Source: a bacterium (lineage in GTDB: Bacteria; Babelota; Babeliae; Babelales; UASB340). From it: a stretch of DNA of 64,000 nt. Below are positions 35,286 through 44,807 of the stretch, one piece after another (position 1 is the stretch's first letter; each line of letters starts with the position of its first letter). The stretch is taken from assembly GCA_030629005.1 (NCBI GenBank), contig DAOVPV010000004.1, forward strand, positions 1 to 64,000. The letters are read 5' to 3'. The notes beneath the pieces are model-generated. The model was not told the DNA's origin, searched no databases, and saw nothing but the letters and a program-made list of their open reading frames with translations. Made by a program: the position numbers and the translations under genes.

Positions 35286-35516
35286 ATGTCTAAATTAAAA
35301 ACTTCTTTTATAAAAATAATTTCTCTATTAATTAATTCCATAAGGCCACTCCTTGGTCCAAGAGGTGCATGTATTTACAAAAAAACATGTACACTCTATG
35401 CTAAAGAAAAACTAGAAACTAGATCTATTTTTATAGCAATTCCATTAATAATTTTGCGCGTACTTAGCTGTAATCCAATTACAATTTTATATTGGAAAAT
35501 TAAAGCAAAGATTTAA
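35286..35516 (+). CDS. yidD: YidD-family membrane protein insertion factor
   Basis: The 76-residue protein has the family core: SIRPLLGPRGACIYKKTCTLYAKE, with the paired Cys and Tyr-Ala, then IILRVLSCNPI, matching the usual ALKRILRCHPF. YidD assists YidC at the membrane. The C-terminal GGxDPVP motif of most members is missing, and the family P-x-C-S-x-Y is K-T-C-T-L-Y here. It is 3 bp from rnpA and probably co-translated. yidC, which normally follows, is not found downstream. Confidence 0.85.
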   Translation: MSKLKTSFIKIISLLINSIRPLLGPRGACIYKKTCTLYAKEKLETRSIFIAIPLIILRVLSCNPITILYWKIKAKI

Positions 35517-35520
35517 AAAG

Positions 35521-35545
35521 TCGGAAGAAATATTTAATGTTAATG
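35521..35545 (+). repeat. Palindromic repeat family B, copy 3 (short form)
   Basis: TCGGAAGAAATATTTAATGT followed by TAATG has family B ends without the central palindrome. It abuts the reading-frame remnant upstream of the KdsC-like gene. Confidence 0.55.
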
Positions 35546-35651
35546 TTTAAAAATAAAAAACAGTACGAAGAAAAATTTTATAATTTTAACTATATCAATT
35601 ATTTTAGGAACAACTATTATTACAAAACAAAAAACAAGAGAAAGAAATTTT
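35543..35651 (+). pseudogene. Possible frameshifted N-terminal membrane anchor
   Basis: Reading upstream from the KdsC-like start in the same frame gives STKKNFIILTISIILGTTII, a basic segment followed by a clear transmembrane helix, but no start codon. ATG 35543 lies in another frame, and loss of one A in the run 35555-35560 would join the two. It could be a remnant of a membrane-protein gene (the position is that of yidC) or a former anchor of the phosphatase. A sequencing indel is also possible. Confidence 0.35.
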
Positions 35652-36266
35652 ATGAATAATGCAAATACTGATAAAAAGTGGTTTTTAGAAACTCTTAACA
35701 ATAAAAATTTAGTAGAGAAACTAAAAAACATAAAAATCATAATTACAGATATCGATGGTTGTCTAACAAACTCAAACCTTATGATTGCAGACACAAGATA
35801 TCCAAACGATGGTGATTATTCAAAATTTATAGGAAAAAGCTTCTGTGTTCAAGATGGATTTGCAATAACCCATTGCACAAAAAACAACATTTTGCCTATT
35901 GCATTTTTAACCGGCCGTACAGATGAGGCGACAAAAATTAGAGCAAAAATGTTAAAGATTTCTGAAGAGCTATGCTTTACAGGAATAGATCAGAAAAAAA
36001 TCGAAAAAATTCAAGCCATTCAAGAATTAAAAAATATTAAAAAAGAAGAAACTTTATATTTCGGCGATGACTTTTTAGACTTTGAAGCTTTGGATGCAAT
36101 CGGCACTATGGCGTGCCCAGACAACAGCTTATTTTATTTTCAAGACAAAGCAGATCTAATTGTTCCAAGAAACGGTGGAAATGGAGCTTTCAGACTTTTA
36201 CTAGACCTTGTTTTATATCTTCAAAACAAACACTTTGCACAAGATTTTATTAAAAAGGCACTATAA
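35652..36266 (+). CDS. KdsC-like HAD phosphatase (KDO-8-phosphate phosphatase family)
   Basis: The 204-residue protein has HAD motif I in ITDIDGCLTN, motif II in FLTGRTDEA, the Lys region around CFTGIDQKK and motif IV in YFGDDFLDFEAL. NGGNGAFRLLLDLVL at the C-terminus is characteristic of the KdsC subfamily, which has no cap domain and acts as a tetramer. The expected reaction is removal of phosphate from 3-deoxy-manno-octulosonate 8-phosphate in the LPS inner core pathway, which fits HldE and the heptosyltransferase nearby. A phosphatase for a related nonulosonate is the alternative. The N-terminus carries about 22 extra residues. kdsA, kdsB and kdsD are not in this window. Confidence 0.82.
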   Translation: MNNANTDKKWFLETLNNKNLVEKLKNIKIIITDIDGCLTNSNLMIADTRYPNDGDYSKFIGKSFCVQDGFAITHCTKNNILPIAFLTGRTDEATKIRAKMLKISEELCFTGIDQKKIEKIQAIQELKNIKKEETLYFGDDFLDFEALDAIGTMACPDNSLFYFQDKADLIVPRNGGNGAFRLLLDLVLYLQNKHFAQDFIKKAL

Positions 36267-36294
36267 AAATAAAAAACAAAATAGTATTTTTATA

Positions 36295-36325
36295 ACTGGA
36301 TCCTGAATCAAGTTCAGGATCCAGT
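36295..36325. repeat. Palindromic repeat family A, copy 4
   Basis: Perfect 13-bp arms (ACTGGATCCTGAA and its complement) surround TCAAG. It lies between the convergent phosphatase and M16 protease genes, where it could serve as a two-way terminator. Confidence 0.85.
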
Positions 36326-36375
36326 CCAATTTTATTACCTACAAATATTAATAGCCGTTAATTTAAAAAACATAT

Positions 36376-39159
36376 TTACTTCTCTTTACCAACCCTACCA
36401 ACACGAACTCTTGCAAAATTTTTCGAATTATAATACTTGGAACAAACAGTATTCAAACCTTGCAAACTCATATTTTGAACTTGATTTAGAACTTTATCAT
36501 AATAATCAAAACCTAAATCAAAAGACTTTAATAACGTATAAATAGCAGCCAAAGTTTCATTTGAAGAAGTTAAATCTATAAGCTCTTTTAGGTAATTTTG
36601 TCTAGACGCGGCAAGCTCATCTTCATGAACACCACCTTTACCGATTTGATCAATAACATCCATAAACAATTTCTCTGTTTTTTCTACATTTTCTAAATTC
36701 AATATAGAGCCAACATAATCAAAACCATTAACTCTTGTTGCCTTTGCAGCAAACCCACCAAACGCAACATAAAACAATCCAGTTTGCTCTCTAAGTTGAT
36801 ACAATCTAGAACCCAAAGAATTAAATGATATAAAATCTAATATTCTTAAAGGAACGTAGTCTTTATGGTACAAATTTACATCACTAGCTCTACCAAGTAA
36901 CAATAATACCTGATCTCTAAGCATAAACTCATCAACATTAATCCCGGGAACAAAATCACCAGATACAGGCTCGACCTCAAGATATTCCCCTCCAGACCAA
37001 CTACCAAAATTCTTTTTTACGATAGCATCTACTTTATCAACATCAAAAGAACCTGCTATTGATAAAATCATATTTTTAGGTGTCACATATTTTTTATGCA
37101 ATTCTTTTAATTTCTTTATATCAATATCTTTTATAATTTCTAAAGCTTGCTCAAACGTCCAACTATAAGGATGATCTTTATAAACTATATTTTTTATACA
37201 CCTTATTGCCTTATCCTTTTGAGAATCATTTTTACGAGCATAAAGATTCAAAAATATATCTCTCAATTTTTTTAAAGAATGTGTAGGAAAATCTGGCATC
37301 ATAAGAATTTGAACAAATTTATTTAAAACTACATCCAAATCTTTAGATAGCGCAGCAACTGAGCCCCCTGAAACATCAAAACCATAAGAAACACCATGAT
37401 TTTCAAAAAAATCTACATTCTCATCTTTAGACAAACCATCTGTACCTTCCATTAAATAGTTCATCATAAAATTTAAGACTATACCTTCTTTACTACTAGA
37501 CAAAAATGAAGCCTGTTTAAATTTACATTGAGCAGAAAATATTGGCCATGGTTCATTCTGATGCATTATAACCGTAAGTCCATTATCTAAAACAACTTCT
37601 TTATCTGGTTTTGGAAATTCAAAATCTAATTTTTTAGGATCACTAAGCTTGAAAAAAAACTTTGGCTCTTCTACTTGCGTAGTTCTTTTATGTCTATCCA
37701 AAATAGCAGCATCTAATTTTTCTGATTGTTCTTTCAATTTTAACCAAGAACTTTTTTTATTCTCAGGCAACGGCAACAAGGAAACTTGATTTATGAAAAA
37801 TGGATCCAAAAATTCTTTTACAAAATCCACGACATTTTCTGAAGTTATATTTGCATATCTATTAACACTTTCAAAAACATCATTCTCATCTTTTGTTGCA
37901 AAATAAGACTCTATCCATTCATATGCAAACTCAGAAAAATCTTGCATGCTTTGAAAGTGCTCTCTTTCTTTATTCTTTACAACTTTTGCAAGCTCACCAT
38001 TTTCTACGCCATTTTTTATAATTTCTTCAATCTCTTCTACAATAAACTTTTTACATTCTTGAGATTTATCCTTTAAAGGCTCAACCACAATAAAAAATAA
38101 ACCCGCACCCATAAACTGGTAGGATGAGGCCAAAACGATAGATGCCACCTTCTCTTTTTCAACCAAACGCTTATATAGTCGACTTCCCTCACCGGAACCA
38201 ATAATCGATTCAACAACGCAAGCCAACTCTTTAATTCTTGCCTTAAGACCGGGAATCAACCAATAAAAACCTAAACGCTCTGTTTTTACATCTTCATAAA
38301 TTTTTATATCACTTGTAGATGTAGAAGGAATAAGCTCAAACATACCCTCCTGATCTTTTGTAAAATCATGAGACTTATTATTGCTCAAGTTCTTAAAGGA
38401 TTCTGAAGCTAAACTAATTATTTTTTCTTCATCTACATCACCAACCACAAACAAAGTTGCTCTTTCAGGACTATAATATTTTTTATAAAACTCTTTTAAT
38501 TTTTCAGCCGTAATATTTACAATATCTTCTTTATATCCAATAACATCATTGTGATACGGATGATTAGATGGAAATATACTTTTTGCGGCTTGGTCAAACA
38601 TCACTGTCAAATAATTATCTTTACGCATATGCAATTCTTGAATAACTGCTTTAAATTCAGAAGCCAAATGCTGCGAATCAAATCTAGCATTTTGCATACA
38701 GTCTGCAAGAATACCCACAAATGGTTCCCAATTATTTTTATCTGTCTCAAAATAATAGCTAGTCATATCTTTAGACGTAAAAGCATTAAAACTAGCTCCA
38801 TATTTTCTTGCAATAGAATCAATATCACCTTCAGAAAGTTTTTCAGTTCCCTTAAAAATCATATGTTCTATTAAATGAGCAAGTCCTCGCTCGCCAGATT
38901 TTTCTACCCACGAACCAACATCATAAGCAATTTGCAACAAAACTTTTGGTGTTTGAATATTTTTAAAAATTAAAATGGTAAAACCATTATCTAAAACAAC
39001 TTTTTTAACATTATTAAAATCCATCTTCAATTCAACTTTCAATTTATTATTACGACCATTTCTTTTACTGATACAAGCCTTCATAAAAAGCATAGAAAAA
39101 AATATCAAAATAAATAACAAAAACAATAATCTTTTTTTTAAAAACATAAACAAATCCAT
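36376..39159 (-). CDS. Exported M16-family zinc metallopeptidase, double-length
   Basis: The start is ATG 39159 with GGGAG five bases before; the frame upstream of it is not supported. The 927-residue protein begins with a strong hydrophobic export signal (LLFLLFILIFFSMLF). The active first half has the inverted zinc motif HLIEH (about residues 95-99), with the distal glutamate in the VIQELH region, and the usual GxxxGSR-like segment near GSGEGSRLYKRLVE. The second half (from about residue 520, VVLDNGLTVIMHQNEPW) is an M16 repeat without the HxxEH motif, so one active and one inactive unit sit in one chain. FNSLGSRLYQLREQTGLFYV is the classic C-terminal signature. It should degrade peptides in the periplasm or outside the cell. 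Confidence 0.9.
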   Translation of the reverse strand: MDLFMFLKKRLLFLLFILIFFSMLFMKACISKRNGRNNKLKVELKMDFNNVKKVVLDNGFTILIFKNIQTPKVLLQIAYDVGSWVEKSGERGLAHLIEHMIFKGTEKLSEGDIDSIARKYGASFNAFTSKDMTSYYFETDKNNWEPFVGILADCMQNARFDSQHLASEFKAVIQELHMRKDNYLTVMFDQAAKSIFPSNHPYHNDVIGYKEDIVNITAEKLKEFYKKYYSPERATLFVVGDVDEEKIISLASESFKNLSNNKSHDFTKDQEGMFELIPSTSTSDIKIYEDVKTERLGFYWLIPGLKARIKELACVVESIIGSGEGSRLYKRLVEKEKVASIVLASSYQFMGAGLFFIVVEPLKDKSQECKKFIVEEIEEIIKNGVENGELAKVVKNKEREHFQSMQDFSEFAYEWIESYFATKDENDVFESVNRYANITSENVVDFVKEFLDPFFINQVSLLPLPENKKSSWLKLKEQSEKLDAAILDRHKRTTQVEEPKFFFKLSDPKKLDFEFPKPDKEVVLDNGLTVIMHQNEPWPIFSAQCKFKQASFLSSSKEGIVLNFMMNYLMEGTDGLSKDENVDFFENHGVSYGFDVSGGSVAALSKDLDVVLNKFVQILMMPDFPTHSLKKLRDIFLNLYARKNDSQKDKAIRCIKNIVYKDHPYSWTFEQALEIIKDIDIKKLKELHKKYVTPKNMILSIAGSFDVDKVDAIVKKNFGSWSGGEYLEVEPVSGDFVPGINVDEFMLRDQVLLLLGRASDVNLYHKDYVPLRILDFISFNSLGSRLYQLREQTGLFYVAFGGFAAKATRVNGFDYVGSILNLENVEKTEKLFMDVIDQIGKGGVHEDELAASRQNYLKELIDLTSSNETLAAIYTLLKSFDLGFDYYDKVLNQVQNMSLQGLNTVCSKYYNSKNFARVRVGRVGKEK

Positions 39160-39233
39160 ACGTTCTCCCAAAAATTTGATATAATTTATAATATCATTAC
39201 CAAAATAAATAACCATTTAATAAATAAAATAAT

Positions 39234-40295
39234 ATGAATATATTAATTATAAGAGTCTCTGCCATTGGCGACGTTATACATACTTTACCTTCAATCTTTT
39301 TAATTAAAAAGCTTTTTCCTAACGCAAAAATAAGCTGGATCGTTCAAAAAAAAGCCGCCGATCTTTTAGTCTCTCAAGACTTTTTAGACAAAATTTTTGT
39401 GTTACCAAACAAATACTTATCCTTAAAGAACTTAAACCAAACACTAAATATAATTTCTCAAATAAAAAAACATAAGTGGAATCTAATTCTAGACTTCCAG
39501 GGACTATTAAAAACCTCCATTTTATTATTATTTTTAACAGGTAAAAAATATGGTTTTGACAAAACAAACGCACGAGGTAAATTTTCAACCTATTTTACAA
39601 ATAAAAGAATAATCCCTAATTATGAAAACATAATAGAAAAAAACTTATCTCTAGTTACAAATACATTTTTTGACTTAAAAAAAATTAAAAGCTGCCCTAC
39701 AATTCAAGAACTAAAAAAAGACCTTAAATTAAACATTAATAAAAACTTTTCTGATAATGTGGATTCCTGGCTTTTGAAAAATAAGCTTAATAATTTTATT
39801 ATACTTTCACCAAATACAACATGGGAATCTAAGCACTGGCCAGAAGACAATTGGATAAAATTAATTAAAAATTTAGATAAACAGCAAATCGTTTTGCTTG
39901 GTGCAGACTTTGGAGGAATGGCTGCAAACATTTATAATTGTTGCAAAATAAATAACATTAAAATTTATATTGCACCCAAATTCAATTTATTAGAAGTCGC
40001 CGATTTAATACAAAAATCTAAACTACTAATCGCACCAGATACAGGAATTTTACATTTAGCCGACTATTTACAAAAAAGGGCTATTGGAATATTTGGCCCA
40101 ACAAAGGCAAAAAAGCATGGTGCATATCTACATGAATTTAATATAAAAAATGTTATACAAATAGAATGTCTACACTATTATCAAAAAACACATAATGATA
40201 AAAATATAAAAAATGGTAGCAATAAAACAAACTGTATGTATAAACTATCACCAGAAAGTCTATCTACTAAAATTTTAAATTATTTAGAAGAATGA
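39234..40295 (+). CDS. ADP-heptose:LPS heptosyltransferase (GT9)
   Basis: The 353-residue GT-B enzyme begins with the family signature ILIIRVSAIGDVIHTLPSIF. The C-terminal half contains LSPNTTWESKHWPEDNW and APDTGILHLADYLQKRAIGIFGPTK, the ADP-heptose binding region; the sequence resembles WaaC-type heptosyltransferase I more than WaaF. It adds L-glycero-D-manno-heptose to the KDO core in the cytoplasm. This fits the HldE gene 7 kb away, which makes the donor. No clear binding site precedes ATG 39234. Its stop overlaps the possible first ATG of the TolC-like gene. Confidence 0.85.
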   Translation: MNILIIRVSAIGDVIHTLPSIFLIKKLFPNAKISWIVQKKAADLLVSQDFLDKIFVLPNKYLSLKNLNQTLNIISQIKKHKWNLILDFQGLLKTSILLLFLTGKKYGFDKTNARGKFSTYFTNKRIIPNYENIIEKNLSLVTNTFFDLKKIKSCPTIQELKKDLKLNINKNFSDNVDSWLLKNKLNNFIILSPNTTWESKHWPEDNWIKLIKNLDKQQIVLLGADFGGMAANIYNCCKINNIKIYIAPKFNLLEVADLIQKSKLLIAPDTGILHLADYLQKRAIGIFGPTKAKKHGAYLHEFNIKNVIQIECLHYYQKTHNDKNIKNGSNKTNCMYKLSPESLSTKILNYLEE

Positions 40296-40312
40296 TTTTT
40301 CAGGATATTACT

Positions 40313-41563
40313 ATGATTAGAATGATAAAAAAAAACATTATAACTTTAATACTTTGTATAACAATATTTAATAACAACCTAATATGCAAAGCATTAAACA
40401 TGCAGCAAGCTGTTAAAATTGCACATAAAAATAAACCCAGTCTTAAAGCCTTAAAATTCGCAACGGCAGCAAGCCGCGCAAACGAAAAGGTTGCAATCGC
40501 GGGCTATCTACCACAAATAAGTTTATCAACAACTGAACAATTTGCATCGAGCGCCAAAGGATTGCAAAATTCTACAACACTACAAGCTCAACAACTAATT
40601 TATAGTTTTTCTGGACCAGAACGATTAAAACGTATAGCCAAAACAGAAACCGCCATTGCCGAATTAAATGAACGAAATCATGAAGACTTAATTCGCAATG
40701 AAGTAGAAATATCATTTTTACAAACATGGCTACTACAAGAAAAAAACAAATTAATAAAAACTTTAAAAAATACAGCTATAAAAACAATTAAAAAATCACA
40801 TCACAAAGACAAACTCCAGCTCTTAGGTCAAAACGATGTTTTAAAAGATAGCGCCAACTATGCAAGTCAAATGGCAAACGTATACGCATACATAGATGAA
40901 CTTTCTATATCACAAGACCAACTAGAGTTTTTACTTGGAAATGCTTACAACAAAGGAAACAAAACAACAGAGCTCTCATGGAATCATAATCAGGAAATGC
41001 AAATAAAACCATTGAAATACTTTTACAATCTAGCTTTAAAAAATAGAAAAGAAATAAGACTAAAAGAAAAAACAATAGAAACCCATAAAGAATACCAAAA
41101 ATATTATAAATACAACTACCTACCGGAAGTATCTCTTACAGGGCAAGCATCGCGGTATGATCAAGCTGTAAGTAATAATGTAGGAATAAATCTTAGTTGG
41201 AATTTATTTGATGGTTCTTCGAATTATCGCAAGTCACAACAATCCAACGCAAACCAACTAAAGACAATGCAAGAAAAAGAAAGTTTAATTCAACAAATAA
41301 AATATGAAACACAAAGAGCATATCACAGCTTAATGGCTTACAAAAAACAACTTACAGCAAAAGATGCAGAATTTAAACAAGCAGAAAACGAGTTTAGCTT
41401 AGCAAAATTAAATTTTAAAATAGGTATAATATCCAAAGTAGATCTTGATAACTCTATGTATAATTTTGAAAATACAAAGTTTGCATGGCTAACAACAAAA
41501 ATTAATACATCAATAAAAGAAAGTGAATTGTTATTTACATGTGGTTATCCCACAGGTCTATAA
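40313..41563 (+). CDS. TolC-like outer membrane efflux protein
   Basis: The protein of about 416 residues starts at ATG 40313 with AGGAT upstream; ATG 40292 is in frame and overlaps the previous stop in an ATGA. A signal peptide (ITLILCITIFNNNLICKA) is followed by LNMQQAVKIAHKNKPSLKA, the standard first helix of OEP-family proteins. Two structural repeats follow: long helices with beta segments QISLSTTEQF and EVSLTGQASRYDQ, then VGINLSWNLFDGS. The protein forms a trimeric channel through the outer membrane. The next three genes supply adaptor, permease and ATPase, completing a MacAB-TolC type pump. Confidence 0.87.
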   Translation: MIRMIKKNIITLILCITIFNNNLICKALNMQQAVKIAHKNKPSLKALKFATAASRANEKVAIAGYLPQISLSTTEQFASSAKGLQNSTTLQAQQLIYSFSGPERLKRIAKTETAIAELNERNHEDLIRNEVEISFLQTWLLQEKNKLIKTLKNTAIKTIKKSHHKDKLQLLGQNDVLKDSANYASQMANVYAYIDELSISQDQLEFLLGNAYNKGNKTTELSWNHNQEMQIKPLKYFYNLALKNRKEIRLKEKTIETHKEYQKYYKYNYLPEVSLTGQASRYDQAVSNNVGINLSWNLFDGSSNYRKSQQSNANQLKTMQEKESLIQQIKYETQRAYHSLMAYKKQLTAKDAEFKQAENEFSLAKLNFKIGIISKVDLDNSMYNFENTKFAWLTTKINTSIKESELLFTCGYPTGL

Positions 41564-41579
41564 TTCTAGGTAGAGAAAA

Positions 41580-41620
41580 TTCGGAAGAACACACAAGTGT
41601 GGGAACATTTAATGTTAATG
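41580..41620 (+). repeat. Palindromic repeat family B, copy 4 (at a gene start)
   Basis: TTCGGAAGAACACACAAGTG continues to GTGGGAACATTTAATG. The repeat supplies the GGGAA site and the ATG of the following adaptor gene. Confidence 0.75.
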
Positions 41621-42820
41621 AAAATAAAAAAATTAATAACTACAATTATAATAATATCCACTTTATTATTAGTTTCTTTTTTTATATATAAAAACTTTTT
41701 TTCTCAAATTCCCGCGCCGCCATATAAAACAATGCTACTAGAGCGCAAAAATATTTATCAAACAATAAATGCCACTGGCACTCTAGAAATAAAAGATACT
41801 CTAAAAATTGGAAGTTTAATTGCAGGTACTGTAAAAAAAATAATTGTAAAAGAAAATGATCTTGTAAAAAAAGGACAAATTCTTGCAATAATAGATAATG
41901 GGAAAGATGATACCGATGTTCAATCCTCTCTAGGGCAAGTAAAAAACTTAAAAGCCAAACTCACATATCAAAAAAAACACCTCGTCAGGCAAAAAGAACT
42001 TTTTAAAGCAAATCAAATATCACAAGATTTTTTTGAACAAGTTGTAAAAGACCTAGAAGAAATAGAAGCTAATTTAATAACAGCAAAAGCACGACTTAGA
42101 AAATATGAAATTGAATATAATAATACAAAAATAATAGCTCCCGATGACGGTATTGTTATTGCCATAGGAGTGACAGAGGGCGAGGCAGTAACGGTAGATC
42201 TTAATGCCACAGTTTTATTCAAAATAGCAAAAGATCTTACAAAAATGGAAGCTCAATTAAATATAGACGAAAGCGACATTGGACAAATAAAAAAGAATTT
42301 AAAGGTTAAATTTTCGGTATCTGCATACCCAGATAAAGAATTTAAAGGCCTCATAACAGACGTAAGCTTTGCTCCAAAAAAATCTAATGGCATTTTATCC
42401 TACAAATCATCTCTTTGCGTAGAAAATAAAAACATGCTTTTGCGGCCCGGAATGACAATAAATGCAGAAATTAAAGTTGCTAAAAGTAAAAATTGTCTAA
42501 CCGTTTCCACTCAAGCATTCCAAATAAGTAATAAATTAATAGAAACTATTGCAAAAAAATTAAATTTTAAAATCAAAAAAGCAAATAAAAACTTAATAAA
42601 AACAATGCAAGCTCAATGCGAAAAGGAAGATACTGTAAAAACCATCTGGATAACAAAAAACAACTCATTTGTAGAAATACCAATAATCATTGGAATAACA
42701 GATGACTCTTACTATGAAGTAAAAACCAACTTAGCAGAAAACACCCAAGTTATAGTAGATATAGAAGAAACAGATGAACTAAAAAAAATATATTCTAAAA
42801 TTTATGACAGTGCTATTTAA
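41612..42820 (+). CDS. MacA/HlyD-type periplasmic adaptor protein
   Basis: The protein of about 402 residues has an N-terminal transmembrane anchor (LITTIIIISTLLLVSFFIY). A lipoyl-type half domain follows (GTVKKIIVKENDLVKKGQIL), then a coiled-coil hairpin (residues of about 95-150, QKKHLVRQKELFKANQISQ), the second half motif (IIAPDDGIVIAIGVTEGEAV) and a beta-barrel domain with YPDKEFKGLITDVSF. The order matches MacA. ATG 41612 has GGGAA six bases upstream, both inside a family B repeat; ATG 41618 is an alternative. It bridges the inner-membrane transporter and the TolC-like channel encoded upstream. Confidence 0.87.
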   Translation: MLMKIKKLITTIIIISTLLLVSFFIYKNFFSQIPAPPYKTMLLERKNIYQTINATGTLEIKDTLKIGSLIAGTVKKIIVKENDLVKKGQILAIIDNGKDDTDVQSSLGQVKNLKAKLTYQKKHLVRQKELFKANQISQDFFEQVVKDLEEIEANLITAKARLRKYEIEYNNTKIIAPDDGIVIAIGVTEGEAVTVDLNATVLFKIAKDLTKMEAQLNIDESDIGQIKKNLKVKFSVSAYPDKEFKGLITDVSFAPKKSNGILSYKSSLCVENKNMLLRPGMTINAEIKVAKSKNCLTVSTQAFQISNKLIETIAKKLNFKIKKANKNLIKTMQAQCEKEDTVKTIWITKNNSFVEIPIIIGITDDSYYEVKTNLAENTQVIVDIEETDELKKIYSKIYDSAI

Positions 42821-42842
42821 AATATTAATGATTTTATAATCT

Positions 42843-44072
42843 ATGAATATAAAAGTATTATTTAAAATATCCATTAATTCTCTTATAAAACACAAATGGC
42901 GAACGTTTCTAACAATGCTAGGCATCGTAGTTGGAATTGCCGCAATCATTACAACTCTTGCAATCGGCTATGGAGCCGAAGCAAAATTAAGAAAAAAAAT
43001 ATTGGGAATGGGAAAAAATTTTATTTTAGTTTTTTCTGGAAACATAGCCCAAGAAGGAAAGACAAATCTAAAACAGAAAAAAAGACCTAATTATCTTACA
43101 AAAAAAGATATCGACATTTTCAAAAACCAAATTCCACAAATAGATAAAATCAGTCCAATTATGTTTCACAGAAACGTGGTTAGTTTCAAAAAAAACAATG
43201 TTTATTCTGATATAAAATGTGGCAATTCTGATTACTTAAACATAATTGATAGAAAAATTATAAAAGGCTCATTCTTTTCTAAAACTCAATATCAAAAAAG
43301 CAGTAAGGTTATTATTTTAGGGCATAAATCCGCAAAAGAATTATTTGGTCTAATTAATCCAATAGGAGAAGCGGTTCAAATAAAAAATGTATTCTTTAAA
43401 GTAATTGGTGTCATTGATGAAATAAAATTCTACGATAGTTTTCAAGACCCAAACTTTGACGTTTACATTCCAAGCACAACCGTAGAAAAACAACTATTAT
43501 ACGTATCGGGACCATATATACACGGAATTGTAATATCCGCAAAAGATAAAGCTCAAATGCCATATATAGTAAGAATTATAAAAAGAATATTAAGATTTAA
43601 ACACAGATTAAAAGAAAAAGAACCTGACGACTTTTCTATCATTGATCAACAAGAAATGGTTAAGGCCGCAAAAGAATCATCTAACATTCTAAATTTATTG
43701 TTATTAATAATTGCAGCTATATCACTTTTTGTTGGTGGAATAGGTGTTATGAATATTATGCTAGTTTCTGTTTCTGAAAGAACCAAAGAAATTGGAATCC
43801 GCATGGCTATCGGAGCTACAACAAAAAACATTTTGCATCAGTTTTTAATAGAATCAATTATTCTATGTTCAATTGGTGGAACAATAGGAGTATTCCTTGG
43901 AATATTGGCACCCTATTTAATCGCAAACTTTACGGATTGGCTAGTCGTTCACAAACTCTCTTCAATAATTATATCTTTTACAATAACAACAATTATCGGT
44001 TTAATTTTCGGATTTTATCCTGCAAAGAAAGCGGCCAAGCTTAATGTAGTTGAAGCATTAAAAGAAGAATAA
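42843..44072 (+). CDS. MacB-type ABC transporter permease
   Basis: The 409-residue protein has the FtsX/MacB layout. TM1 is near residue 20-40 (MLGIVVGIAAIITTLAIGYG), a periplasmic domain of about 220 residues follows (MacB_PCD), and three C-terminal TMs include LLLLIIAAISLFVGGIGVMN and MLVSVSERTKEIGIRMAIGAT, the canonical segment. It ends with FYPAKKAAKLNVVEALKEE, also canonical. Its ATPase is a separate gene downstream rather than a fused N-terminal domain, as in many two-gene MacB systems. It should be a mechanotransmission transporter moving substrates from the periplasm through the TolC-like channel. No binding site is obvious at ATG 42843. Confidence 0.9.
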   Translation: MNIKVLFKISINSLIKHKWRTFLTMLGIVVGIAAIITTLAIGYGAEAKLRKKILGMGKNFILVFSGNIAQEGKTNLKQKKRPNYLTKKDIDIFKNQIPQIDKISPIMFHRNVVSFKKNNVYSDIKCGNSDYLNIIDRKIIKGSFFSKTQYQKSSKVIILGHKSAKELFGLINPIGEAVQIKNVFFKVIGVIDEIKFYDSFQDPNFDVYIPSTTVEKQLLYVSGPYIHGIVISAKDKAQMPYIVRIIKRILRFKHRLKEKEPDDFSIIDQQEMVKAAKESSNILNLLLLIIAAISLFVGGIGVMNIMLVSVSERTKEIGIRMAIGATTKNILHQFLIESIILCSIGGTIGVFLGILAPYLIANFTDWLVVHKLSSIIISFTITTIIGLIFGFYPAKKAAKLNVVEALKEE

Positions 44073-44110
44073 AAAATAACGGTCTCAAGAATAATAGGAG
44101 GCAACAAAAA

Positions 44111-44797
44111 ATGATAATCTTAGAAACTAAAAATTTAAACAAAACATATCAAATGGGCGAAACAAAAGTCGAAGCTTTAAGTGAAGTTAATCTAGAAATA
44201 GAAGACGGTGAATTTATGGCAATTACTGGAACATCAGGTTCTGGTAAATCTACATTAATGCATCTTCTTGGATGCCTTGATGTTCCAACAAGCGGTAATT
44301 ACTTTATCGATAATAAAAATGTTTCCCACATGACCAAAGACGAACAGGCTCACATTAGAAACGAAAAAATCGGATTTGTGTTTCAAAAGTTTTTTTTATT
44401 GCCGGATCTCACGGCAACAGACAATGTCGCCTTACCACTGCTCTATGCAGGCAAATCTGAACACGAATCAAGAGAAAAAGCAAAAAAAATTCTTTCCATG
44501 GTTGAACTAAGTGAAAGATTAGATCATTATCCATACCAGCTTTCTGGAGGGCAACAACAGCGAGTTGCTGTTGCAAGATCACTAATAAACAGACCAAGTA
44601 TAATTCTAGCAGACGAGCCTACCGGAAATTTGGATACAAAAACAGGCAACAACATACTTACATTATTTTCTAAACTAAACAGAGAACACAATGTAACAAT
44701 TATAGTTGTTACACACGAACCTGAAATAGCAAATAAAACAAATAGAATAATCCAATTGATAGATGGGAAAATTGTATCTGATAAAAAAATACGATAA
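44111..44797 (+). CDS. MacB/LolD-type ABC transporter ATPase
   Basis: The 228-residue ATPase has Walker [10 protein letters not shown] (about residues 38-46), the Q-loop near [18 protein letters not shown], the signature [15 protein letters not shown] and Walker [13 protein letters not shown], then an H-loop (VVTHEP). This is the MacB/LolD subfamily pattern. AGGAGG stands upstream of ATG 44111, stronger than the sites of the other pump genes. It pairs with the preceding permease in the inner membrane. Lipoprotein export (LolCDE) is a less likely reading because adaptor and TolC genes are adjacent. Confidence 0.92.
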   Translation: MIILETKNLNKTYQMGETKVEALSEVNLEIEDGEFMAITGTSGSGKSTLMHLLGCLDVPTSGNYFIDNKNVSHMTKDEQAHIRNEKIGFVFQKFFLLPDLTATDNVALPLLYAGKSEHESREKAKKILSMVELSERLDHYPYQLSGGQQQRVAVARSLINRPSIILADEPTGNLDTKTGNNILTLFSKLNREHNVTIIVVTHEPEIANKTNRIIQLIDGKIVSDKKIR

Positions 44798-44807
44798 AAA
44801 ATATATT

